Source: Coccinella septempunctata (lineage: Eukaryota > Arthropoda > Insecta > Coleoptera > Coccinellidae). From it: a stretch of DNA of 64,000 nucleotides. The DNA lies in NCBI RefSeq assembly GCF_907165205.1, contig NC_058194.1:7086730-7150729 (forward strand). Reading direction: 5' to 3'. The stretch's first letter is position 1. Every line of letters starts with the position of its first letter. The position numbers and the translations under genes were made by a program. Below, one piece after another: positions 38,001 through 46,500 of this stretch. The notes below the pieces were generated by a model, which was not told the DNA's origin, made no database searches, and saw only the letters and a program-made list of their open reading frames with translations.

Positions 38001-39147
38001 GTGTTGAAGACGTTTCTGCCATGCTGGCGCGTGTAATTTGTGTAATTTTGGACCATCATTGCTCGTTCGGCGAATTTTTTCCCCTATGGTTTTCGCTGTC
38101 GTTAGCGCTGCACAGTGAAAAATTAGATGCAGATATTCCAATGAACTTCCGTTCTGTAGGTATTCAGGTAAAACGTCCTTATTCAAGATGTCGATTATAA
38201 GTGACAGTTTCTTGGATGTATTGAGCCGTGGAGGTGCTACTCGATGAAGAGGATCTGTTCCTTCCAGTTCGGCAAAGTATCTCCTCATGTCAGAGTCAAC
38301 TTGTCGGCGGAGCTCTTCCCTATCGTCCTGGTGTTCAGGCTCACTTGCGTTGCAAGATGGACTTTCAGTATCAGTTTCTTTTGCCTGTTGTTGCCCAGGC
38401 ATGTGAATTTCATCAGAGATGTTGGTGTTATTCTCTATTGCAGGCGGACTCTGAAGTTCTCGTTTAATTGCGTCTATTCGGGCAGTTGGTATTAGTTCAT
38501 TCCTCAGAATTACGCGGTACCGGTCTGCCACTCGTTGTTCTGTGACATTGAGATTTGGGTAGGCGTTGCAGAATTCCTCATGGAGCCTTTTCCTATAGTT
38601 GTTCGTGTTCTGCCCTAGTCCCGTGATGGAGTTATATATGCGCACTATAGTTTCATTCATGGACGTTGTCCACTTCATGCGCTTTCTAACTAACCCCGCT
38701 TGGGTGAGCACTGGCTGAATATCCTGCGCAGCACCTTCAGCGGTTCGAGTCGGCGATTGAATTGGACTCGTTGGTTGCTGTTGTTGCTTCGGAGCTGTAG
38801 CTTCTTTTGCAGCAGGAGCCCGCTTCCTCAACATCCTGCCACCGACGTCCCGCATGCTGTCATGTCCAGCGCCGGCTCCAGACATGCCCTGACGATCCCC
38901 AGGCAGCGACTTGTTTCCGAGGCTTCTCGTGATCACCATTTTCATGGGTTTGTGCTCCCCTTTCTCGGTTTGGGTGAGGGGTAGAGAAATGAGAGCAGAA
39001 AGAGCACCCCTATTAAGGATGTGAAAGAGAGAGGAAAAAGGAATGGGACTGCGGACAGCAGGCGTGGCTGGCTGCACCGTCTACGTCGTTACGATGGCTG
39101 CCGGGCAGGCCATCTACTAGATAGCTGCCAGACAGGCCAGACATTTG
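35094..39147 (-). mobile_element. R4/Dong-like non-LTR retrotransposon, apparently near full length
   Basis: A single long ORF with reverse transcriptase and a C-terminal restriction-like endonuclease, flanked by a short 3' end (35094-35156) and a roughly 70-bp 5' leader. The 5' end abuts an (ATT)n run at 39148-39163, which looks like the 3' tail of the neighbouring CR1-like element. The R4 clade includes Dong, known to insert in TAA repeats, so an insertion into that tail is likely. The exact element boundaries are approximate. Confidence 0.75.
35157..39077 (-). CDS. R4-like retrotransposon polyprotein (DNA-binding, RT, zinc knuckle, restriction-like endonuclease)
   Basis: A 1,306-codon uninterrupted ORF. 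The N-terminal 130 residues are low in structure and rich in Ala, Gln and Pro. A Myb/SANT-like helical domain follows at about 131-215 (KRMKWTTSMNETIVRIY start). RT spans about 500-790, with WKAPGPDG near 520, YKKAFDSIHHEW near 660 and the catalytic YMDD at 763-766. A Cys-Cys-His-Cys motif lies at about 1065-1083 (CRYGCETHKTIQHITRGC). The restriction-like endonuclease follows at about 1148-1215, with RPDLILL, then FIDVAIP, then KYRDLEEQ, giving the PD...D...K arrangement of R2/R4 elements. No stop or frameshift is present, so this copy could still be active or is very young. The initiator is uncertain: methionines at 1, 45 and 47 are all possible. Confidence 0.85.
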   Translation of the reverse strand: MQPATPAVRSPIPFSSLFHILNRGALSALISLPLTQTEKGEHKPMKMVITRSLGNKSLPGDRQGMSGAGAGHDSMRDVGGRMLRKRAPAAKEATAPKQQQQPTSPIQSPTRTAEGAAQDIQPVLTQAGLVRKRMKWTTSMNETIVRIYNSITGLGQNTNNYRKRLHEEFCNAYPNLNVTEQRVADRYRVILRNELIPTARIDAIKRELQSPPAIENNTNISDEIHMPGQQQAKETDTESPSCNASEPEHQDDREELRRQVDSDMRRYFAELEGTDPLHRVAPPRLNTSKKLSLIIDILNKDVLPEYLQNGSSLEYLHLIFHCAALTTAKTIGEKIRRTSNDGPKLHKLHAPAWQKRLQHKTERLRRDIGRLTEYLNGNRGRKVVKAAKEIMDRNRTHTERETENATAHHCLDTLKQKLSLYAERLRRYKSNYSRKRDNNSFEKSEESFYRSLTSSDGENGKLPPKEAIEQFWTEQLSTKPHFNGDTGWIEDEKSEAIKYEPMQHDMITIEEVKSAIRGLHNWKAPGPDGLQNFWIKKLWIMHDKLTSAINDVIENPERMPVFLTHGTTFLLPKDQRNTEDPSKYRPITCLPTMYKLITSCISNRIHNHCEKNNIIAMQQKGCTKDSRGCKEQLIIDSVICNQAFSKRRNLYAAYIDYKKAFDSIHHEWLLTILKIYKVDPNIVKFLKNAMSTWRISLQMKAEDCFITTGPIPIRRGIFQGDSLSPLWFCMALNPLSHRLNSTDYGFSIKSGSRTMMKLNHLLYMDDLKLFASTKKQMQLMLKMVEGFSEDIKMKFGLENCRLLNITRGKIEDGSFKLKEGAEIEVLKEGDTYKYLGIKQARKINHTQMKKELAEEFTRRLRRIMRTGLNSKNLIKAINTYACSALSYSFGIISWTTTDLAALQRRIRTMLTKHNKHHPKSSIERTELPRHLGGRGIVDLSNRMSQEIEGLRKYFLSKAASSELHRVVCVADSSTPLKLQQDHLETVEHSAESKMLKLIGKPLHGRHQNEVNHDYVDISASNYWLTSGRLFPETEGFMLAIQDQVIPTRNYMKYIAKDASVADDSCRYGCETHKTIQHITRGCQKFAGTEYKNRHDAVAKILHQELALKHQHLTSKKVPYYNYHPDAVLENDHHKLYWDRTVLTDRKITHNRPDLILLNKDEDRALFIDVAIPNNNNLLDRHTEKISKYRDLEEQTRRQWKLKDIKTIPIVISSTGLIPKKLLENLRKLQLDENIYRVMQKAVLLGTARTVRKYMGNAEEHRLLRQEVRVEQESSLQQGGEERPGPDHHHEPDNLERAPTELNPFDI

Positions 39148-39274
39148 TAATTATTATTATTAATACAAATACAAGAGTTCAGACATAAGTCTATAAACTC
39201 AAAGAAATATAAATTGAAAATTAAAATGTTCACATACTGAATAAAAATATTAAACTATGACAAATTAAACAAAA

Positions 39275-42055
39275 CTACTGATTAACGGCTCTCCATCTGT
39301 CGTAGGAATTCTTGAAACAGTTGACCGAAGCGGCTCCAACAATCTCAGGCGGCAAACGATTCCAGGTGTCAAACACTCTATTAGAGAGGAAGTTTTGGCG
39401 TTGTGATGTTCTAAAGCTCTCTTTCGAAAGCTTATATCTATGTCCCCTAAGATGGCCTGAATTCAACTCAAACATACCGTTGATCGCATCTCCAAAATGT
39501 CCTCGCAATGATCGGTACGTCAGAAGCAAATCCCCTCTCTCACGTCGATCGCGGAAGCTGGTTAGTTTAAATATTTCTAGTCGACGCGGGCGTCTATCAC
39601 GCCCATAGGGAAAACGAGTCATCCACCTCTGAACAGACTCAAGCATGGTTGCATCGCGCACCGTGGATGACGACCAGACCGGACCGACATACTCCAGGAT
39701 GGGCCTCACATATGTGGTAAGAAGGGTCCGAATAGTATTAACATCGCCGCCCTTGAACATTTTGTAAATACAGTATGCTGATCGCTTAGCCTTTGCACAT
39801 ACATAAGAAATATGTTCGGACCACTGTAGATCCTCGGTGATCACCAGGCCCAGATCACAGTGACTGGCCACCACCTTCATGGGTTCACCATCATGGTAAT
39901 ATGTCACACGCGGATTTCTTCTCCCAATATGAAGGACGCAGCACTTTTCCATACTCAGGGGTAACCCCCACTCATCACACCACTCACAGATAACATCCAG
40001 ATCACACTGCAGACTGCCAGCCTCGGAGATGGGATAGTTATAGATCTTGGTGTCATCGGCGAACATTGAGCATGTAGAGCGAAGGAGACTAGGCAGGTCA
40101 GAAGTGAATAGGAAAAACAGTAAAGGGCCCAGTACGGATCCTTGTGGCACCCCAGAAGTAACCGGCACATCTGCCGAAAAAGATTCACCGACTCTTACCT
40201 TATAGGATCGATTTGATAGGAAAGCTTCTATCCAAGACAGAATCTCACCTCGGATGCCCAGATGTTGCAGTTTGTGTAGTAGTCTCCGATGCGGAACCTT
40301 ATCGAAGGCTCTGGTGAAGTCCAAGTACAACACATCAATCGGCAAACCCAAATCCCAAGCTTTAGTCCATTCATTAACGCAACTCAACAAGTTCGTCAGA
40401 GTTGATCGTCCAGAGAGAAAACCGTGTTGAACTGCAGGAATAAGTTCATGTACAGAAGCAAATTGCACAATATGGTCGTAGACTATCCTCTCAAGCACCT
40501 TAGACACGGTAGAGAGGAGGCTAATTGGCCTATAATTTTTGGCGGACAACTTATCTCCTTTTTTAAAAACAGGGGTCACCGAAGCCACCAGCCAGTCACC
40601 AGGAATCCTCGAAGTCTTCATAGAACAGGAAAAAATCTTAGCCAAGGGTGGAGCCAAGGCGTCGGCACACCGCACCAGCAATGAACCAGATAAACCATCC
40701 AGACCAGGAGCAGCATCAACCCTCACTCGCTTCAGATGATCTCGGACTAGCTCAGCGTTTATCTGAACACTGATAATACCAGATTCACAACGTGGCAATC
40801 GAATGTCTGGCAGAGCACCACCAGGCTCAAGGGAAAAGGAAGAGGCAAATTCCTCGGCCAAAACACCAGCGGCCTCAGCAGCATTGTCACACAGCTTATT
40901 GAGCTTATTACGAATCATGGGTACACCGACTTTTCCAGTCATAAAGGATCTCACGTATTTAAAAAACTTCTTTCTGTTCCCCGAAGCTACAACACTCTTC
41001 TCATAACTGTCCTTTGAGCGCCTTATTTCACGTGTAACATCACTCGAAAAGGTACGGTGCGTTCTATAATCTTCATCAGATCTAGTGCGTAGATATCTCT
41101 GCCACAAGGCTTTTTTTCTCCTCACCATCCTCAGAACACAACTGTTAATCCACGGTTTCACTTTATTATATTTGGACGTATATGTTGTTGTGCAGGATTC
41201 AACCACGCCGTGAAGTATGCCCAGGAAACTCCTCCACTTCCTCTCCACATCATCACCACCGCAGACAGCAGACCAATCGGCAGTCGACAGCATATCAGAC
41301 ACTTTGTTGTAATCTACCCGCTTGATAACCTTGGTAGAGCTTGTGTTAGTTGGAAGATTGAACTGAAATTCTGTGGCAAGAGTGAGATGGTCAGAACGCC
41401 CGAAAGGTGGCAGGTACTCGACATCCGAGATAAGGTCACGATCGGAGACAATAAACAGGTCAAGCAATGACGGTACCTGGCCAGATCGAAACCTTGTGGG
41501 ACGATCAATAACCTGCTGGAAGGCCGAATTCGAAAAAAGCTCCGCAAACGGAAAGGAAGGAGAATTAACAGAAGGCATACTAGTTAGAGGCCATTTTAAA
41601 TCAGGGCAGTTGAAGTCCCCCGCGATGAAGACATATCCGGTTTCAGTCATCAAATCTGATAAAAACCGAACGAGCTCAAGGTCGTCCAGACAGGGGCGTG
41701 GGCGATAGATACAACCAAGACATAGGGAAAGTTGTGCATTGGAAATATTGATGAAAAGATTACCAATGTTAGGCCATGAGTTGTGAGTCACCTTTATTCG
41801 AAACGATTGAGTAATGGAGCTATGTACATAAATGCAGACACCACCGTACCCCACGGTCTCGCTGCTATCATCTCTGTACAAGGTGTAATTTGGTATGGAG
41901 AAGGTGTGGTCGCCGACAGCTGGTTTAAGCCAAGTTTCAGTGAACAAAAGAAAACAAGGTTTGCGATCCTGATTATACGTTAGTATTTCCGAAAACTTGG
42001 ATGAAAGTGACTGAACATTGCCATAGACTAATGGCCATGTGACGAACTTATTTAG
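39275..42055 (-). CDS. CR1-like ORF2: apurinic endonuclease and reverse transcriptase
   Basis: The open frame runs from the CTA codon at 42055-42053 to a stop at 39275, about 926 codons. The endonuclease begins at once: GNVQSL near residue 12 supplies the metal-binding Asn, FTETWL has the catalytic Glu at 40, then AGDFNCPDL, and GRSDHLTL closes the domain. RT follows with KNYRPISLL, YLDFTRAFDKVPH, SGVPQGSVLGPLLF and the catalytic FADD at 665-668. The last 180 residues match the usual CR1/jockey tail. There is no ATG before the essential Asn and Glu, so the protein must be reached by frameshift from ORF1 or by another non-standard route. The frame is intact. The part downstream of TTG at 41947 is 890 codons. 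Confidence 0.85.
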   Translation of the reverse strand, partial: LNKFVTWPLVYGNVQSLSSKFSEILTYNQDRKPCFLLFTETWLKPAVGDHTFSIPNYTLYRDDSSETVGYGGVCIYVHSSITQSFRIKVTHNSWPNIGNLFINISNAQLSLCLGCIYRPRPCLDDLELVRFLSDLMTETGYVFIAGDFNCPDLKWPLTSMPSVNSPSFPFAELFSNSAFQQVIDRPTRFRSGQVPSLLDLFIVSDRDLISDVEYLPPFGRSDHLTLATEFQFNLPTNTSSTKVIKRVDYNKVSDMLSTADWSAVCGGDDVERKWRSFLGILHGVVESCTTTYTSKYNKVKPWINSCVLRMVRRKKALWQRYLRTRSDEDYRTHRTFSSDVTREIRRSKDSYEKSVVASGNRKKFFKYVRSFMTGKVGVPMIRNKLNKLCDNAAEAAGVLAEEFASSFSLEPGGALPDIRLPRCESGIISVQINAELVRDHLKRVRVDAAPGLDGLSGSLLVRCADALAPPLAKIFSCSMKTSRIPGDWLVASVTPVFKKGDKLSAKNYRPISLLSTVSKVLERIVYDHIVQFASVHELIPAVQHGFLSGRSTLTNLLSCVNEWTKAWDLGLPIDVLYLDFTRAFDKVPHRRLLHKLQHLGIRGEILSWIEAFLSNRSYKVRVGESFSADVPVTSGVPQGSVLGPLLFFLFTSDLPSLLRSTCSMFADDTKIYNYPISEAGSLQCDLDVICEWCDEWGLPLSMEKCCVLHIGRRNPRVTYYHDGEPMKVVASHCDLGLVITEDLQWSEHISYVCAKAKRSAYCIYKMFKGGDVNTIRTLLTTYVRPILEYVGPVWSSSTVRDATMLESVQRWMTRFPYGRDRRPRRLEIFKLTSFRDRRERGDLLLTYRSLRGHFGDAINGMFELNSGHLRGHRYKLSKESFRTSQRQNFLSNRVFDTWNRLPPEIVGAASVNCFKNSYDRWRAVNQ

Positions 42056-42061
42056 TTTTTT
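42052..42061 (-). promoter_or_regulatory. Putative -1 ribosomal frameshift site between ORF1 and ORF2
   Basis: On the minus strand the ORF1 frame reads ca[A AAA AAC] TAA. This is the canonical X XXY YYZ heptamer in the correct phase, directly before the ORF1 stop. A -1 slip continues CTA AAT AAG TTC into ORF2, whose endonuclease starts 12 codons later with no ATG. No stimulatory hairpin or pseudoknot was worked out. Confidence 0.6.
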
Positions 42062-43105
42062 TGACTAGTACCCGACTTAGAGGTTGTTTTTGGTACAATT
42101 TTGGGGGCTCCCCGCACATACTTTATGGTCAGGGTATCATCACCGCCCGATTGCCTCCTCCTCAGCTCCCCTCGAAAATCATTAATCTCCATCAATTGAG
42201 CTTTAGTCTGATCACTCTGAATAATGACCTTTCTAAATCTTGTGTTCGCAAGTAACCGAGATTTATTCCTCAAGATGTTCTTCACAATTTCTAGACTAGA
42301 AAAACTCATCTTCAACCAGCGTGGGCGCGTTTTGTCTCTCGAGGGTAATCTTACCACATCAACCAGATATCGACTAGCAGAGCCAACAGTCTGCCAGTTC
42401 AGCTCCCACAGCTCCATCACAAGATTCATCCTCCCCCTCCGGAAGGTTCAGGGCTATGATGTTATGAGACCTCCTCACTCTCTTCATAATCTCCGAAAGA
42501 TCAGCAGACGACGAACTAGCCGCAGACGCACCAGAAGCAATCCTCTCCTGCAGCATAGCAACCTCACTCGAGACGTGAGACACTCGGTTCGATAAGTCCT
42601 CATGATCACGTTGTATAGAATCAATATCTGATCTATCCAATTTTAATGCAGAATCATGCTGTGACAAAATCTCCTCATGTCTCTGAAGCACAGCACCGCA
42701 CCTCTCCATTTCCGCAAACAGATCCCTCTGTCCGCCCTCGATACGCTCAATTGAGGACGACATAGACTTCATCATTTCCATGAGGGCGTTGAAGTGTTGA
42801 ACAGTGATGGGCTCGTTCGTAAAAGCCTCCTCCCTAGGACCACTGGACCTAACGTTCGAGCATGGCAATACACGCGAACTGGAAGAATTACTACGCAACC
42901 GACGGTCGCCCCCGGAACAAGAAGGACAAATCCACCCTTCACCCGTCTCCCTGATGGGCCGCAAATCGCGGTCAGCGAGATCAGTACATCCAGAATGGAA
43001 ACATTTACGGCATTTAGTACAGGAAACCGACCCAGCAGAACCTGAGATGGCGTTGCCACATCCAGGGCAATTTTTAGGCATCTCTACTACAGATCGACCC
43101 AACAA
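42052..43105 (-). pseudogene. CR1-like ORF1 with PHD finger, broken by one frameshift
   Basis: Starts MLGRSVVEMP. A C4HC3 PHD finger occupies residues 13-63 (C13, C16, C29, C32, H37, C40, C60, C63). A coiled-coil-like region follows, and then VRRSHNIIALNLPEG, typical of the RNA-binding ORF1 core. The first frame ends at 42374 after 243 codons. The continuation lies in the +1 frame (open through 42429-42052) with TRPRWLKMSF and IVKNILRNKSRLLAN. A second copy at 52137-52825 confirms that both parts belong to one protein. The ORF ends CAA AAA AAC TAA, a perfect -1 slippery heptamer against the stop. Its role would be nucleic-acid-binding protein of the retrotransposition particle. The frame break is probably a mutation in this copy. 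Confidence 0.75.
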
Positions 43106-43555
43106 TCACCGCTAAAAAATTAATAGTGGGTAATAGGAAACAATTATAGACTCTTCACTTTCATGGGCAGATATGAAAGACTCAAACAATGGATAAAGGT
43201 ATGCCACGGATAAAGGATAAGAGAGATGGAGCCTAACAACAAGTGCGCGAGTAGGATGGATCACCTCAGTGCAACCATAGACAGCCTGTATCCACAGCAG
43301 CAAGCGCTCCGCGGATTAACCCTCCACGCAAGCACAGAGAGATCACGTTTATGCAATTATGGTCGCCCTGTATCTGCAGCGGCAAGCGCTCCGCGAAATA
43401 TCCCTCGCCAAGGTCAACCGACCTGTCCTGCGAACGTATGCACCGGTCAGTCGCGCCGATAAGAAAGTAAACACAATAAGTAAATAACGTAAATTAATGC
43501 GATAAATGAATCTTTTAACTACTTTAAACCCCAAAAAAATAACTGCCCGATGAAA
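43106..43555 (-). other. 5' UTR of the CR1-like element
   Basis: No coding capacity. It contains two imperfect copies of a segment of about 30 bp ending GCAAGCGCTCCGCG, 82 bp apart (first CCTGTATC at 43285, second at 43367). This is more GC-rich than the surrounding satellite and may be part of an internal promoter. Confidence 0.5.
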
Positions 43556-46500
43556 TAAAAATGATATTGAAATTGATATTGATATTGAAATGATATTTTG
43601 TCGAATCGACTTCTGAAATCTCCATTCCTATTAGAACTATCGATCTGAAATTCAACATGTGCATCTCATTTCGAAAACTATGTGCAGTTTCAAGATTTGG
43701 TTCGAATTGATCCAACAGTTTTTGAGGAATTGATATCACAATTTGCCGAATAGACCACTGAAATCTCAATTCCTATCTGGACTATCGAACTGAAATTTAA
43801 CATGTGCATCATCTCAATCCGAAAACTATGTGCAGTTTCAAGATTTGGTTCGAATTGATCCAACAGTTTTCAAGGAATTGATATCACACTTTGCCGAATT
43901 GACCACTGAAATCTTAATTCCTATCTGAAATATCGAACTGAAATTCAACATGTGCATCTCAATCCGAAAACTATGTGCAGTTTCAAGATTTGGTTCGAAT
44001 TGATCCGATAGTTCCTTAGGAATTGAAATGATATTTTGTCGAATCGACTTATGAAATCTCCATTCCTATTAGAACTATCGATCTGAAATTCAACATGTGC
44101 ATCTCATTTCGAAAACTATGTGCAGTTTCAAGATTTGGTTCGAATTGATCCAACAGTTTTTGAGGAATTGATATCACACTTTGCCGAATAGACCACTGAA
44201 ATCTCAATTCCTATCTGGACTATCGAACTGAAATTTAACATGTGCATCATCTCAATCCGAAAACTATGTGCAGTTTCAAGATTTGGTTCGAATTGATCCA
44301 ACAGTTTTCGTGGAATTGATATCACACTTTGCCCATTTGGCCACTGAAATCTCAATTCTTATCTGAACTATCGAACTGAAATTCAACATGTGCATCTCAA
44401 TTCGAGAATTGTGTGAAATTTAAAGATTTGGTTCGGATTGAATCAACAGTTTTCGAGGAATTGATATCACACTTTGCCCAATTGACCACTAAAATCTCAA
44501 TTCCTATCTGAACTATCGAAATGAAATTCAACATGTGCATCTCAATTCGAAAACTGTGTACAGTTTCGAGATTTGGGTTGAATTGATACAACAGTTCCTT
44601 GAGAATTGAAATGATATTTTTCGAATCGACCACTGAAATCTCAATTCCTATCTGAACTATCGAACTGAAATTCAACATGTGCATCTCGATCCGAAAACTA
44701 TGTGCAGTTTCAAGATTTGGTTCGAATTGATCCAACAGTTTTCGAGGAATTGATATCACACTTTGCCGGATTGACCACTGAAATCTCAATTCCTGTCTGA
44801 ACTATCGAACTGAAATTCAACATGTGCATCTCAATTCGAAAACTATGTGCAGTTTCAAGATTTGGTTCGAATCGATCCAATAGTTCCTTAGGAATTGAAA
44901 TGATATTTTGCCGAATCGACTACTGAAATCTTCATTCCTATCAGAACTATCGATCTGAAATTCAACATGTGCATCTCAATTCGAAAACTATGTGCAGTTC
45001 CAAGATTTGGGTCGAATTGGTTCAACAGTTTTTGAGGAATTGATATCACACTTTTCCGAATAGACCACTGAAATCTCAATTCCTATCAGAAATATCGAAC
45101 TGAAATTCAACATATGCATCTCAATCCGAGAATTATGTGAAATTTAAAGATTTGGTTCGGATTGAATCAACAGTTTTCGAGGAATTGATATCACACTTTG
45201 CCGAATTGACCACTAAAATCTCAATTCCTATCTGAACTATCGAACTGAAATTCAACATGTGCATCTCAATTCGAAAACTGTGTACAGTTTCGAGATTTGG
45301 GTCGAATTGATCCAACAGTTCCTTGGGAATTGAAATGATATTTTGTCGAATCGACCAATGAAATCTCAATTCCTATCAGAAATATCGAACTGAAATTCAA
45401 CATGTGCATCTCAATTCGAAAACTATATGCTGTTTCAATATTTGGTTCGAATTGATCCAACAGTTTTTGAGGAATTGATATCACACTTTGCCGAATAGAC
45501 CACTGAAATCTCAATTCTTATCTGAACTATCGAACTTGAATTCAACATGTGCATCTCAATCCGAAAACTATGTGCAGTTTCAAGATTTGGTTCGAATTGA
45601 TCCAACAGTTTTCGAGGAATTGATATCACACTTTGCCGAATTGACCACTGAAATCTCAAATCCTATCAGAACTATCGAACTGAAATTCAACATGTGCATC
45701 TAAATTCGAAAACTATGTGCAGTTTCAAGATTTGGTTCGAATTGATCCAACAGTTTTTGAGGAATTGATATCACACTTTGCCGAATAGACCACTGAAATC
45801 TCAATTCCTATCAGAACTATCGAACTGAAATTCAACATATGCATCTCATTTCGAAAACTATGTGCAGTTTCAAGATTTGATTCGAATTGATCCAACAGTT
45901 TTCGTGGAATTGATATCACACTTTGCCCAATTGACCACTGAAATCTCAATTCTTATCTGAACTATCGAACTGAAATTCAACATGTGCATCTCAATTCGAG
46001 AATTATGTGAGATTCAAAGATTTGGTTCGGATTGAATCAACAGTTTTCGAGGAATTGATATCACACTTTGCCGAATTGACCACTGAAATCTCAAATCCTA
46101 TCAGAACTATCGAACTGAAATTCAACATGTGCATCTAAATTCGAAAACTATGTGCAGTTTCAAGATTTGGTTCGAATTGATCCAACAGTTTTTGAGGAAT
46201 TGATATCACACTTTGCCGAATAGACCACTGAAATCTCAATTCCTATCAGAACTATCGAACTGAAATTCAACATATGCATCTCATTTCGAAAACTATGTGC
46301 AGTTTCAAGATTTGATTCGAATTGATCCAACAGTTTTCGTGGAATTGATATCACACTTTGCCCAATTGACCACTGAAATCTCAATTCTTATCTGAACTAT
46401 CGAACTGAAATTCAACATGTGCATCTCAATTCAAGAATTATGTGAGATTTAAAGATTTGGTTCGGATTGAATCAACAGTTTTTGAGGAATTGATATCACA

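Larger units (their letters stand above)
39148..43555 (-). mobile_element. CR1-like non-LTR retrotransposon, near full length
   Basis: Two ORFs on the minus strand with a 5' UTR of about 450 bp and a 3' UTR of about 110 bp ending in an ATT/TAA run. ORF1 has a PHD finger, a feature described for CR1-clade elements. ORF2 has apurinic endonuclease and RT. Removing 35094-43555 rejoins the satellite monomer exactly (TTAGGAATT + GAAATGATATTTTG). The 5' end is ambiguous over a slipped GATATTGAAATT tract at about 43552-43590. Confidence 0.8.
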
